Of a DNA stretch of 64,000 nucleotides, positions 46,478 through 54,108 are shown one piece after another (the stretch's first letter is position 1; each line of letters starts with the position of its first letter). The notes under the pieces are model-generated. The model ran no database searches and was not told where the DNA came from. It worked only from the letters and a program-made list of their open reading frames with translations. Source of the stretch: Streptomyces sp. Y2F8-2 (GTDB taxonomy: Bacteria > Actinomycetota > Actinomycetes > Streptomycetales > Streptomycetaceae); assembly GCF_014905555.1 (NCBI RefSeq), contig NZ_BNGS01000007.1:124001-188000 (forward strand), written 5' to 3'. A program made the translations under genes and the position numbers.

Positions 46478-46489
46478 GTAAGCGCTTGC
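46478..46489. promoter_or_regulatory. LacI-family-type operator upstream of sugar operon
   Basis: GTAAGCGCTTGC fits the symmetric LacI/GalR operator pattern GnAAnCGnTTnC exactly, with perfect AAGCGCTT in the centre. It lies about 50 bases upstream of the chosen GTG of the binding-protein gene, as expected for repression of a sugar importer. The cognate regulator is not in the window. Confidence 0.65.
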
Positions 46490-46643
46490 TGGCACAAGGT
46501 ACGGAGGCCCTCCGGCCTCGTCAATGATTCGGACAGGAATTGGTGAGAGTGAGGTCGGGCGGTAACAGGCACCACAGGGGGGTGAGTTGGGGCCGGGAAC
46601 GACAAGCGCGCAGGTCGCGAGGGGCGGCCCCGCCGAGGTCGGC

Positions 46644-46734
46644 CGGTGCGGCGACGAGGGCCGGATGCCGGATTCGGACGGTGCGGCGCCGAGAGCCGGT
46701 CGCCGGATTCGGACGGTGCGGCGCCGAGAGCCGG
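46644..46734. repeat. 35-base-period tandem repeat, about 2.6 copies
   Basis: Two identical 33-base blocks at 46667-46699 and 46702-46734 (each beginning GCCGGATTCGGACGG) are separated by two bases. A diverged partial copy at 46644-46664 matches the second half with two differences. There is no coding explanation. Confidence 0.85.
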
Positions 46735-46858
46735 CAGCCGGCTGCGACCTGCCGGTGCCGCGGCAGACCCGGACGTCCGGCTCCGCCGCGCAGCGGCACA
46801 CCGGGGGCGGGCGCGAGGAAACGCTGCTCAGCACCGAGGCCTACATACGGGCATACGC

Positions 46859-46899
46859 CGAGGGCGGCGCCGCTCATCTCCTGAGCGGCGCCGCCCTCG
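46859..46899 (-). terminator. terminator of tRNA-Val(CAC) copy 2
   Basis: A perfect 18-base stem (46859-46876 with 46882-46899) and TCTCC loop beginning six bases after the tRNA 3' end. No T run. Confidence 0.85.
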
Positions 46900-46905
46900 A
46901 TCTCG

Positions 46906-46977
46906 TGGGCGATACTGGGATCGAACCAGTGACCTCTTCGGTGTGAACGAAGCGCTCTCCCGCTGAGCTAATCGCCC
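46906..46977 (-). tRNA. tRNA-Val, anticodon CAC (copy 2)
   Basis: 72 bases. Same structure as copy 1 (anticodon loop TTCACAC), differing at one D-loop position (AGCGGGA instead of AGTGGGA) and one T-loop position (TTCGATC instead of TTCGAAC). Its own strong hairpin follows. A -10-like TAATGT lies about 20 bases upstream on the minus strand, without a clear -35 box. Confidence 0.97.
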
Positions 46978-47031
46978 GGGCGCAGGAAGAACATTACCGC
47001 ATGTCAGCAGATGCCCCCGACCACGGGCCGG

Positions 47032-47469
47032 TCACTCCTCCCTGATGTTCCAGGGCGTCACGAAGCCGAACTTCCAGACGTACACGCCGACCAGCGCGGC
47101 CGCGATCGCCACGCCGACGGTCGTCAGCAGGAGGTTGCGGCGGCGCACCCTGGGGTCGAGCGCGCGGTGCGTCGCCTCCGTGACCTTGCGTTTCGTCCAG
47201 CGCAGCACCAGCTGGGCCCAGACGAACTCGGTCGCCCAGATCGCCATGCCGGCGAAGATCACCAGCCAGCCCGGGCCCGGCAGCGGCAGCAGGAGCACGC
47301 CGCCCGCCACCACCGCGAGGCCGATCAAGAAAACGCCGACCTGCCAGCTGAGGTGCAGCGCGCGTCGGGCCTTGATGAATTCCGGCGCCCTGGAACCGAG
47401 CGCCCGCTCGGTCTTCGGCTCCTCGGCGGCCACGGCGGCCTCACCCCGCCCGTCACTCCGCGTATTCAT
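47032..47469 (-). CDS. TIGR02611/PGPGW family membrane protein
   Basis: 145 residues from the ATG at 47467-47469. Hydrophobic segments lie around VGVFLIGLAVVAGGVLLLPL and again near residues 115-135. The hallmark PGPGW occurs in LPLPGPGWLVIFAGMAIWATEF, followed by the basic stretch LRWTKRKV. The function is unknown; the family is characteristic of actinobacteria. It is divergent from ssgB across a 190-base gap. Confidence 0.9.
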   Translation of the reverse strand: MNTRSDGRGEAAVAAEEPKTERALGSRAPEFIKARRALHLSWQVGVFLIGLAVVAGGVLLLPLPGPGWLVIFAGMAIWATEFVWAQLVLRWTKRKVTEATHRALDPRVRRRNLLLTTVGVAIAAALVGVYVWKFGFVTPWNIREE

Positions 47470-47659
47470 ACAGCCAAACCTACCCGAGAGAAACCGGTCA
47501 CCGGAATGGCCGCACCGCACGAACGATGTCTCGGCCGGATGAGCTACGTAAAGACAGGCAAAACACTCAGAGGGGTTTACAACGGCACCGTAGGTGGCAT
47601 GTCGATTTCGCCGACGTGCGAATCCCCGAGCGCACACTGAGCGAAAGGCCTTGGCGCTT

Positions 47660-48073
47660 ATGAACACCACGGTCAGCTGCGAGCTGCACCTGCGCCTCGT
47701 TGTGTCGAGCGAGTCCTCACTGCCTGTACCCGCGGGACTGCGGTATGACACGGCCGATCCCTACGCCGTGCACGCCACCTTCCACACCGGAGCCGAGGAG
47801 ACCGTCGAGTGGGTGTTCGCCCGCGACCTCCTCGCGGAGGGCCTGCACCGGCCCACAGGGACCGGCGACGTCCGGGTCTGGCCGTCGCGCAGCCACGGTC
47901 AGGGCGTCGTCTGCATCGCCCTGAGCTCTCCGGAGGGCGAGGCCCTGCTCGAGGCCCCGGCGCGGGCCCTGGAGTCGTTCCTGAAGCGGACCGACGCGGC
48001 CGTGCCGCCCGGCACGGAGCATCGCCATTTCGATCTCGACACGGAGCTCTCCCACATCCTGGCCGAGAGCTAG
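47660..48073 (+). CDS. ssgB: sporulation-specific cell division protein SsgB
   Basis: 137 residues from the ATG at 47660 with GAAAGG upstream, the same length as the well-studied SsgB. The SsgA-like family pattern is clear (SCELHLRLVV, PYAVHATFHTGAEETVEWVF, ARDLLAEGLHRPTGTGDVRV, GVVCIALSSPEGEALLEAP). In Streptomyces SsgB localises to future division sites in aerial hyphae and recruits FtsZ for sporulation septation. A possible stress-sigma promoter is GTTT at 47575-47578 with GGTGGC 14 bases on; in S. coelicolor ssgB is reported to depend on sigma H, but the -10-like match here is poor. Confidence 0.95.
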   Translation: MNTTVSCELHLRLVVSSESSLPVPAGLRYDTADPYAVHATFHTGAEETVEWVFARDLLAEGLHRPTGTGDVRVWPSRSHGQGVVCIALSSPEGEALLEAPARALESFLKRTDAAVPPGTEHRHFDLDTELSHILAES

Positions 48074-48332
48074 CGCAAGACAGCCACGCCACCCGGCGCC
48101 GTCCACTCGGGGAGACGGCTCGGGTCAGGACAACCGCATACGGCACACCCGGGCGCCGTCACCGCGACCCCTCGCGGAGGCGGCGCCATGGCCTTCTACG
48201 GACAGTGACGCCCTTCCCGCGTTGGGTGACCTGTCCGAAGCCGACCCTGCGGCGGTCCTCTCGGGGCGGGAAGCCGCTAGGCTCGGCCAGCATCGGCGGG
48301 CGTCCGCCCGACCCCAGGCCAGGGAGCGACAC

Positions 48333-48890
48333 GTGCTGATCACCCATGACACCCGGTGCGCGCTCGACCTCGTGGTGGACCTCGTGAACACCGCACCGGA
48401 GGGCGACGAGCCTGACGGGCTCCCGGATGTCGCCGCCCTCGACGACTTCGCGCGCAGACACGCGGTGAGCGATCTCGGCGTTCTGTCGGAGTTCGACCTG
48501 TCGGCGGTGCGCAAGATCCGCGGACGGTTCGCCGCGGTCTTCGCCGCGACGGAGGCCCGGACCGCGGCGGGCCTCATCAACGAACTGGTCGCGGCGGCGG
48601 GCACCACGCCCCGGCTCACCGACCACGACGGCTACGACTGGCATGTGCACTACTTCGCCCCCGGCGCCTCCCTGGCCGACCACATCGCCGCGGACTGCGG
48701 GATGGCTCTGGCGTTCTTCGTGGTGGCCGGGGAGCAGGAGCGGCTGCGCCGCTGCGAGGCGCCCGACTGCCGACGCGCCTTCGTGGACCTCTCCCGCAAC
48801 CGCTCACGGCGCTACTGCGACAGCCGTACCTGCGGCAACCGCCTCCACGTGGCCGCCTACCGGGCACGCCGCAAGGAGGCGGCCGGCTGA
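48333..48890 (+). CDS. CGNR zinc-finger protein (ABATE domain)
   Basis: 185 residues from the GTG at 48333 with AGGGAG upstream. The N-terminal ABATE-type domain (ALDLVVDLVNTAP) is followed by the C-terminal CGNR zinc finger: RRCEAPDCRRAFVD then RRYCDSRTCGNRLHVAAY, with four cysteines as metal ligands. These proteins are thought to bind DNA and act as regulators; the target is unknown. Confidence 0.92.
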   Translation: MLITHDTRCALDLVVDLVNTAPEGDEPDGLPDVAALDDFARRHAVSDLGVLSEFDLSAVRKIRGRFAAVFAATEARTAAGLINELVAAAGTTPRLTDHDGYDWHVHYFAPGASLADHIAADCGMALAFFVVAGEQERLRRCEAPDCRRAFVDLSRNRSRRYCDSRTCGNRLHVAAYRARRKEAAG

Positions 48891-49442
48891 GCGGGGCCCC
48901 TTCCGGACCACGGGTGCGGACGGGCGCGGCCGACCGCGAGGGGCTGGGGAAGCGGCGAGGCCGGAGAAGCCGCGAGGCCGGAGGCACTGAGGAGCCGGAC
49001 CCGCGCAGACAATCACCGTGCGTGACCAGACATGCGGTCCGCCTTCGTCGCTCACCCGGTGGGCTGACGGAGCCCTCGGCGGGTGGCGCCAGGGGCTCCG
49101 CATACGGCTCACAGCAGCAGCAGGTCGTGCAGCGATGCCATGAGCAGCAGACAGCCGATCACCGCAAGGAAGATCATCAGCGGTGGCTGGGAAAGCGCGA
49201 AGAGACAACCCCGACGATCCTCGGGAGGAGCGGCGGTGTCGCTCTGGGTTGTGTCCAGCATCTCGCGGTGATGATGGCGCAGCCCGCACCCGCCGTGCGA
49301 TCAACACGCACGGGATGACGATGTGATCGCCGATTCCGCGAGGTGTGGAGCGAAGATGATCTAGGCGTGCCCACCCTTGATCGCCAGGGAGCCGCGACCC
49401 GACCGCTCGGCCGTTCTCATCCGGCCCGCGCCGGGCGAGGCG
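48891..49442. other. 552-base region with one candidate small gene
   Basis: Apart from the 50-codon frame at 49109-49261 on the minus strand I see only shadow frames. A 12-base direct repeat GCGAGGCCGGAG occurs twice near 48955-48985. Confidence 0.5.
49109..49261 (-). CDS. candidate 50-residue single-pass membrane peptide
   Basis: The frame begins at the ATG at 49259-49261 and ends with TGA at 49109-49111. The product has a short polar N-terminus (MLDTTQSDTAAPPEDRRG) and then one hydrophobic helix (PLMIFLAVIGCLLLMASLHD) ending LLLL. No clear ribosome-binding site precedes the ATG (only GAG directly before it), so start or translation could be wrong. It is supported by the ordered polar-then-hydrophobic layout and by the absence of a competing gene. 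I do not recognise it. Confidence 0.5.
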   Translation of the reverse strand: MLDTTQSDTAAPPEDRRGCLFALSQPPLMIFLAVIGCLLLMASLHDLLLL

Positions 49443-49886
49443 TCATATGCCGTGCTTCTTCAGGATGGCCTCGATGTCGCTGAAGTCGTCCGTGGAGTCC
49501 GCCGCCCGGGGTCCCGCCGTGGGACGAACCGCGGGAGGGCCCCCGGCGCCGAGCGCCGGCGCGGAGGACGAGGGAGCACCCGCCTCCCGCCGCGCGGCAC
49601 GCGCCGCCCTTCGCTCCTTGCGGGTGCCGCCGCGCCTGCGTTCCACGGCCCGGGTGGTGGCGAACAGCAGCCAGGCGACCCCGAGCACGCCGAAGCCCGC
49701 CCAGGCCGTGGGGCTGAACGCGGTGTCGGCCAGCCAGCCCACCACCCCTGTCATCACCAGGCCGATCGGTACCAGCGCGTACGCGGCGATACGGGCCGCC
49801 GCCAGAAAGCGCTTGCGGAAGGCCGTGACCGCGGCGATGCCGAGGCCGGCCACGGAGGCGGCGGAACAGACTGTCTCGGCAATCAT
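49443..49886 (-). CDS. small membrane protein of unknown function
   Basis: 147 residues from the ATG at 49884-49886, chosen for its strong GGAGG site. Three hydrophobic segments (about 5-20, 28-48 and 55-75) are followed by a very basic region (RKERRAARAARREAG) and an Ala/Pro-rich linker. The end, DDFSDIEAILKKHGI, looks like an SHOCT-like short C-terminal helix motif. The function is unknown. Confidence 0.8.
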   Translation of the reverse strand: MIAETVCSAASVAGLGIAAVTAFRKRFLAAARIAAYALVPIGLVMTGVVGWLADTAFSPTAWAGFGVLGVAWLLFATTRAVERRRGGTRKERRAARAARREAGAPSSSAPALGAGGPPAVRPTAGPRAADSTDDFSDIEAILKKHGI

Positions 49887-50160
49887 CCGGTCCTCCAAGC
49901 GGAGATCGGTCGGGCGGGGGGTAGTCGAGCGGGGGGGTAGTCGGTCGGGCGCTTCGTCCTTTCCATCCTGCACCGCACCACGCCCCGCGGGCCACGGTCC
50001 GGACGCACGTCAGGGACATCTCCGGGACATCTCGGGGTCGGCTCCTCCCCAGGGTGCGGCCCCGTCTCCGCCTCTGACCTCACCGGTGCTCTCCACGCCT
50101 CCACCTGGGGGAGCGGAGATCCCGTTTGGGGGCCGTCGCGGGTGCTGGAAGACTGTGACC

Positions 50161-50685
50161 ATGAGTGACTCCTCGCCGGCCCGCGCAGCCGCCCCCGTCC
50201 TGGACGTCTGGTGCGAACTCCAGTGCCCCGACTGCCGTACCGCCCTCGATGATCTGCGCGCGCTGCGCGACCGCTACGGCGACCGGCTGGAGCTGCGGCT
50301 GCGGCACTTCCCGCTGGAGAAGCACCGGCACGCCTTCGCCGCGGCGCAGGCCGCCGAGGAGGCGCTGGCGCAGGGGCAGGGCTGGCCGTACGTGGAGGCC
50401 GTGCTCGGCCGGGTCGAGGAGCTGGACCGCGAGGGAGAGGCGTTCCTCATCGAGGTGGCCCGCGAACTCGGGCTGGACGCCGAGGAGTTCGACACGGCTC
50501 TGATCGACGGCCGGCACATCCTGATCGTCGACGCCGACCAGGCCGAGGGCAAGGCGATCGGCGTGACCGGCACTCCGACCTATGTGATCGACGGTGAGCG
50601 CCTCGACGGCGGCAAGAGCCAGGAGGGGCTGCGCGAGCGGATCGAGGAGATCGCGGACCGGCTGCTGGCCGAGCAGGGGGCCTGA
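50161..50685 (+). CDS. DsbA-family thioredoxin-fold protein
   Basis: 174 residues from the ATG at 50161. CELQCPDC near residues 18-25 supplies a thioredoxin-type CxxC (CPDC) plus an extra Cys. The inserted helical domain of DsbA/FrnE-like proteins follows (HAFAAAQAAEEALAQGQG, FLIEVARELGLDAEEFD), then the cis-proline loop GVTGTPTYVIDGERL. There is no signal peptide, so it is probably cytoplasmic. Dithiol oxidoreductase activity is expected; the partner is unknown. It is convergent with the GNAT gene, 12 bases apart. Confidence 0.92.
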   Translation: MSDSSPARAAAPVLDVWCELQCPDCRTALDDLRALRDRYGDRLELRLRHFPLEKHRHAFAAAQAAEEALAQGQGWPYVEAVLGRVEELDREGEAFLIEVARELGLDAEEFDTALIDGRHILIVDADQAEGKAIGVTGTPTYVIDGERLDGGKSQEGLRERIEEIADRLLAEQGA

Positions 50686-50697
50686 TCCCGCCCGGTC

Positions 50698-51522
50698 CTA
50701 CAGCAGGGGTTTGTACAAGGCGTACTCCGTCGTCCGGTAGCCGAGTGACTCGTAGAGACGCTCGGCCGGGGTGTTGCCCGCGAACACGTTCAGTCCGAGG
50801 ACCTGCCGGCCGGCAGTGAGCGCCTGGCCCTCCGCCAGGAGCATGAGGGTGCGGCCGTGTCCCCTCCCGCGGTGGGCCGCGTCGGCCTCCACGTCGAAGA
50901 CGAACGCGTTGTCCTCGCGCACCGCCAGCCACAAGGTGCCCACGCGTGTGCCCTCGTGCTCCAGCACGCTGAACGTCATGCCCTCGGTGCGCATGCCCTG
51001 CGGCAGGAGCTGCTCGTGGTCGCGTCGCGCCTTGGCGTGCGCCACGGCCTCGGGCACGCCGCGCTCGATCCACGTGCGCGCGTAGTGCTCCCGTTGGTAC
51101 TCCTGCCAGGACGTGAACTCCGCCTCGGTCATGGGGCGTGCGCGGCTGCCCTCGGGCAGCGGGGGCGGGGTGTCACCGAGCCGCTTCTCCATGCCGCGGT
51201 TGCGCAGGACATAACCGAGCGTCTCGGTGAGCCGCAGTGCGACCCGCGCATCGGCGGGGACCCGGGCCTCGATCTGCCGGCAGCCCCAGCCCCGCGCCAC
51301 CTCCTCCGCGGCGAGCGCGGCCACGGTGCCCCGGCCGCGCCGACGGTCGGACTCCTCGATGCTCAGGTCGATGATGCGGGCCACCGACTCGCCCAGGGAC
51401 GGCGAGGTGCCGAGGTGTACCGCCCCGACGGGACGGCTGTTCACGCACACCTGGTAGCGACGTGAACGCGTCCCGTCGGTGTGATGCTGAAGCGGCTCGG
51501 TCGGCCGCAGGGTCGTGGTCAT
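50698..51522 (-). CDS. tandem GNAT acetyltransferase
   Basis: 274 residues from the ATG at 51520-51522 (a GTG directly before it is an alternative). Two GNAT folds: the first (about 25-100) has IIDLSIEESDRRRGRGTVAALA and the second (about 130-274) has VFDVEADAAHRGRGHGRTLML and LNVFAGNTPAERLYESLGY, the latter with the complete RGRGHG acetyl-CoA loop. The N-terminal copy keeps RRRGRG but is shorter. Substrate unknown. Confidence 0.88.
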   Translation of the reverse strand: MTTTLRPTEPLQHHTDGTRSRRYQVCVNSRPVGAVHLGTSPSLGESVARIIDLSIEESDRRRGRGTVAALAAEEVARGWGCRQIEARVPADARVALRLTETLGYVLRNRGMEKRLGDTPPPLPEGSRARPMTEAEFTSWQEYQREHYARTWIERGVPEAVAHAKARRDHEQLLPQGMRTEGMTFSVLEHEGTRVGTLWLAVREDNAFVFDVEADAAHRGRGHGRTLMLLAEGQALTAGRQVLGLNVFAGNTPAERLYESLGYRTTEYALYKPLL

Positions 51523-51575
51523 CACGGGTGTTCTACCCGCGGCCGGCGACCCGCGTCAGCCGGTTTTCCCGGGGC

Positions 51576-52397
51576 TCACGGATCCAGGTCGTTCCCGGAC
51601 CGCTCGTCGAAGATCCGCATGGCCTTGGCGGTCACCGGACCCGGCGCGCCCGCGAGTTCACGGCCGTCGACCCGGTGCACGGCCTGCACGTCGCGCAGCG
51701 TGGAGGTGAGGAAGATCTCGTCCGCGTGCTCGAGGACGTCCAGCGGGAGATCGGTCTCCTTGGCGCCGGTCCACTCCACGGTGAGCGCGCGCGTGATGCC
51801 CGCGAGACAGCCGGAGGCGAGCGGAGGGGTGTGGATCTCGCCGTCGAGGACGACGAAGACGTTCGACCCCGTGCCCTCGCACAGCCGGCCGGCCGTGTTG
51901 CCGAACAGGGCCTCGGTCGCACCCTGCCCGGTCGCCCGGGCGAGTGCGACGACGTTCTCGGCGTACGAGGTGGTCTTCAGGCCGGTCAGCGCACCGTGTT
52001 CGTTACGGGTCCACGGCACTGTGATCACGGCTGTGGAGTCGGGACGCCGGGTGGTCGCGCCGAGGGCCACGACGAGAGTGGGACCCTGGTCGCCGCGGTC
52101 GGAGCCGAGCGGGCCGTGGCCGCCGGTGTACGTGATGCGCAGGCGCCCGAGCGGCATCGGGTTGGCCTGGAGGACGGCGGCGCAGGCGCGGCGCACCTCG
52201 TCCAGGTCCGGGTCCGGAAGGCCGAGTCCGCGGGCGGAGCGGGTGAGCCGGTCGAGGTGGCGGGTGAGTGCGAACGCCCGGCCCTCGACGGCCTTGACGG
52301 TCTCGAAGACGCCGTCGCCGACGGTCAGTCCGTGGTCGAAGACGGAGACGCGGGCGGACTCGATGTCCTGCAGCCCGCCGTCGAGCCAGAGCTTCAC
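51576..52397 (-). CDS. pabC: aminodeoxychorismate lyase (class IV aminotransferase fold)
   Basis: 273 residues from a GTG. A PLP-dependent fold IV enzyme: DHGLTVGDGVFETVKAVEGR near the N-terminus, the lysine region LKTTSYAENVVAL and TEALFGNTAGRLCEGTGSNVF. The next gene upstream encodes the chorismate-binding partner, so the likely reaction is release of pyruvate from aminodeoxychorismate to give 4-aminobenzoate for folate. A branched-chain or D-amino-acid aminotransferase role cannot be fully excluded from sequence alone. Confidence 0.9.
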   Translation of the reverse strand: MKLWLDGGLQDIESARVSVFDHGLTVGDGVFETVKAVEGRAFALTRHLDRLTRSARGLGLPDPDLDEVRRACAAVLQANPMPLGRLRITYTGGHGPLGSDRGDQGPTLVVALGATTRRPDSTAVITVPWTRNEHGALTGLKTTSYAENVVALARATGQGATEALFGNTAGRLCEGTGSNVFVVLDGEIHTPPLASGCLAGITRALTVEWTGAKETDLPLDVLEHADEIFLTSTLRDVQAVHRVDGRELAGAPGPVTAKAMRIFDERSGNDLDP

Positions 52398-52497
52398 TGG
52401 TCTTTACCTCGCAAGATCGTGGCGAAAGCGTCGTGCGACGTGTCGTCCGGCCCGTGGCCGAGCCGCGGAGCCCTGGACGTGTGCCGCGTATGAGGGG

Positions 52498-53544
52498 TCA
52501 TTCCGGCCCCAGGTCCTGGTACTCCCCCGACGCTACCGCGAGCAGCCGGGCCGCCTTCAGTTCGGTCTCGCGCCACTCACCCTCCGGGTCGGAGTCCCAG
52601 GTGATGCCGGCGCCGGCGCCGAACCGCAGGACGGCCGCGCCGTCGGCACTCCGGTCGATCCAGAAGGTGCGGATGCCGACGGCCAGCTCGCCCACGCCCC
52701 GGTCGGCGTCGACCCAGCCGATGCCGCCGCAGTAGGGGCCGCGGGGCGCCCTCTCCAGAGCGTCGATGATCCGCAGCGCGCTCGACTTGGGGGCGCCGGT
52801 GATCGAGCCGGCCGGGAAGGCGGCGGCGAGCAGCTCCGGCCAGCCGGCGTCCGGGCGCAGCTCGCCGCGGACCGTGGAGACGAGGTGGACGAGGCCGGGG
52901 TGCTTCTCGACGGCGCACAGGTCGGGGACGGTGACGCTGCCGGTGACGCAGACGCGGCCGAGGTCGTTGCGGACCAGGTCCACGATCATCACGTTCTCCG
53001 CGTAGTCCTTCTTCAGCAGCTCCGCCTCGGTGCGGGCGGTGCCTTTGATCGGGCCGGACTCGACGGTGCGGCCGGCGCGGCGCAGGAACAGCTCGGGGGA
53101 CGCGGTGGCTATCTCCACGCCCTGTTCCGGCAGGCGGATCGTTCCTGCGTACGGGGCGGGGTTGCCGCGGGCCAGCACGGCGGCCAGGGCGTCCACGTCG
53201 GCGCCGGGCTCGAGCGGCGCGGACAGCACACGGCAGAGGTTCACCTGGTAGACCTCCCCGGTGGCGATGTGCTCACGGATCCGGCGCACGCCCGCCGTGT
53301 ACGCGGCGCGGTCGAGGGAGGACGTCCAGTCACCGGCCTCGGGGCCCCGCCACCCGCCGGGCACGGGCGCGGGCACCGGCTCTTCCCGTACGTCCGCGAA
53401 GCGGGCGCAGGTCAGACGCCCCTCGTAGTCCGCGCAGACCGCCCAGAAACCGGTGGAGTCGAGGGCGGCCGGGTCACTGGTGACGTCGAGGAGACCGGTG
53501 GCTACGCGGTCGCCGAAACGGGCGAGAGGAGGCAGGTCGGGCAC
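52498..53544 (-). CDS. pabB: aminodeoxychorismate synthase component I (chorismate-binding enzyme)
   Basis: 348 residues from a GTG without a good ribosome-binding site. The chorismate-binding domain is clear: REHIATGEVYQVNLCR, ESGPIKGTARTEAE, VDLVRNDLGRVCVTGSV, AAFPAGSITGAPKSSAL and GGIGWVDADRGVGELAVGIR. The protein is shorter than many PabB because the N-terminal domain is reduced. It probably needs a separate glutaminase subunit, which is not in this window. It is followed by pabC. Confidence 0.93.
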   Translation of the reverse strand: MPDLPPLARFGDRVATGLLDVTSDPAALDSTGFWAVCADYEGRLTCARFADVREEPVPAPVPGGWRGPEAGDWTSSLDRAAYTAGVRRIREHIATGEVYQVNLCRVLSAPLEPGADVDALAAVLARGNPAPYAGTIRLPEQGVEIATASPELFLRRAGRTVESGPIKGTARTEAELLKKDYAENVMIVDLVRNDLGRVCVTGSVTVPDLCAVEKHPGLVHLVSTVRGELRPDAGWPELLAAAFPAGSITGAPKSSALRIIDALERAPRGPYCGGIGWVDADRGVGELAVGIRTFWIDRSADGAAVLRFGAGAGITWDSDPEGEWRETELKAARLLAVASGEYQDLGPE

Positions 53545-53652
53545 GCTGTCGAGTCTAGGGCGGGTGTCCCGAGGGTGGCCCGCGAGTGTCCTGACGGTGG
53601 TCCGGCCGTGTCCTTGACCAGGCGCAAGGCAGCACGCTGCGCAAACGCGTTT

Positions 53653-53680
53653 TTGTACTGGCCCGGGAATCCGCTAGAGT
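53653..53680 (+). promoter_or_regulatory. promoter of the tRNA operon
   Basis: TTGTAC (53653-53658) and TAGAGT (53675-53680) are 16 bases apart, about 44 bases before tRNA-Gly. It is a plausible housekeeping-sigma promoter for the five-tRNA operon. Confidence 0.65.
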
Positions 53681-53723
53681 TCAACACGTCGCCGGGACGC
53701 GGAAGCGGACCGACAAACGACAA

Positions 53724-53796
53724 GCGGACGTAGCTCAGTTGGTAGAGCGCAACCTTGCCAAGGTTGAGGTCGCGAGTTCGAGCCTCGTCGTCCGCT
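53724..53796 (+). tRNA. tRNA-Gly, anticodon GCC
   Basis: 73 bases: acceptor GCGGACG/CGTCCGC with discriminator T, D stem GCTC/GAGC, anticodon stem CAACC/GGTTG around loop TTGCCAA, T arm GCGAG-TTCGAGC-CTCGT. First of five tRNA genes. Confidence 0.97.
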
Positions 53797-53835
53797 CGAA
53801 GGAACCAGGGGATCTTCCCGATCTCCTGCACTCCT

Positions 53836-53906
53836 GGTGGAGTGGCCGAGAGGCGAGGCAACGGCCTGCAAAGCCGTCTACACGGGTTCAAATCCCGTCT
53901 CCACCT
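53836..53906 (+). tRNA. tRNA-Cys, anticodon GCA
   Basis: 71 bases: acceptor GGTGGAG/CTCCACC with discriminator T, three-pair D stem GCC/GGC, anticodon stem ACGGC/GCCGT around loop CTGCAAA, T arm ACGGG-TTCAAAT-CCCGT. Confidence 0.97.
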
Positions 53907-53910
53907 CCAA

Positions 53911-53982
53911 GGACGATTAGCTCAGCGGGAGAGCGCTTCCCTGACACGGAAGAGGTCACTGGTTCAATCCCAGTATCGTCCA
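53911..53982 (+). tRNA. tRNA-Val, anticodon GAC (copy 1)
   Basis: 72 bases: acceptor GGACGAT/ATCGTCC with discriminator A, D stem GCTC/GAGC, anticodon stem CTTCC/GGAAG around loop CTGACAC, T arm ACTGG-TTCAATC-CCAGT. It starts four bases after tRNA-Cys. Confidence 0.97.
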
Positions 53983-54001
53983 CTGGATCTTCGGATCCCC
54001 C

Positions 54002-54073
54002 GCGCGATTAGCTCAGCGGGAGAGCGCTTCCCTGACACGGAAGAGGTCACTGGTTCAATCCCAGTATCGCGCA
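54002..54073 (+). tRNA. tRNA-Val, anticodon GAC (copy 2, altered acceptor stem)
   Basis: Identical to copies 1 and 3 except in the acceptor stem, which is GCGCGAT/ATCGCGC. Pairs 2-71 and 3-70 have both changed with compensation (G-C to C-G and A-T to G-C), so it should still fold. The spacers on both sides share TGATCTTCGGATC-like sequence. Confidence 0.96.
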
Positions 54074-54108
54074 CGCACTGCCCGTGATCTTCGGATCGCG
54101 GTCCCCGA

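Larger units (their letters stand above)
46430..46905. other. upstream region of sugar operon (476 bases, no gene)
   Basis: Contains the operator at 46478-46489, a 35-base-period tandem repeat (46644-46734) and the tRNA terminator at 46859-46899. Frames running through it on both strands are created by the repeat and lack start signals. No regulator gene is present. Confidence 0.6.

Noticed and set aside
46644..46734. CRISPR-like array
   Set aside because: The units are directly adjacent (2-base gap) with no spacers of unique sequence and no cas genes nearby.
47538..47639. 33-codon frame just upstream of ssgB
   Set aside because: No ribosome-binding site, and it overlaps the expected ssgB promoter; more likely leader DNA.
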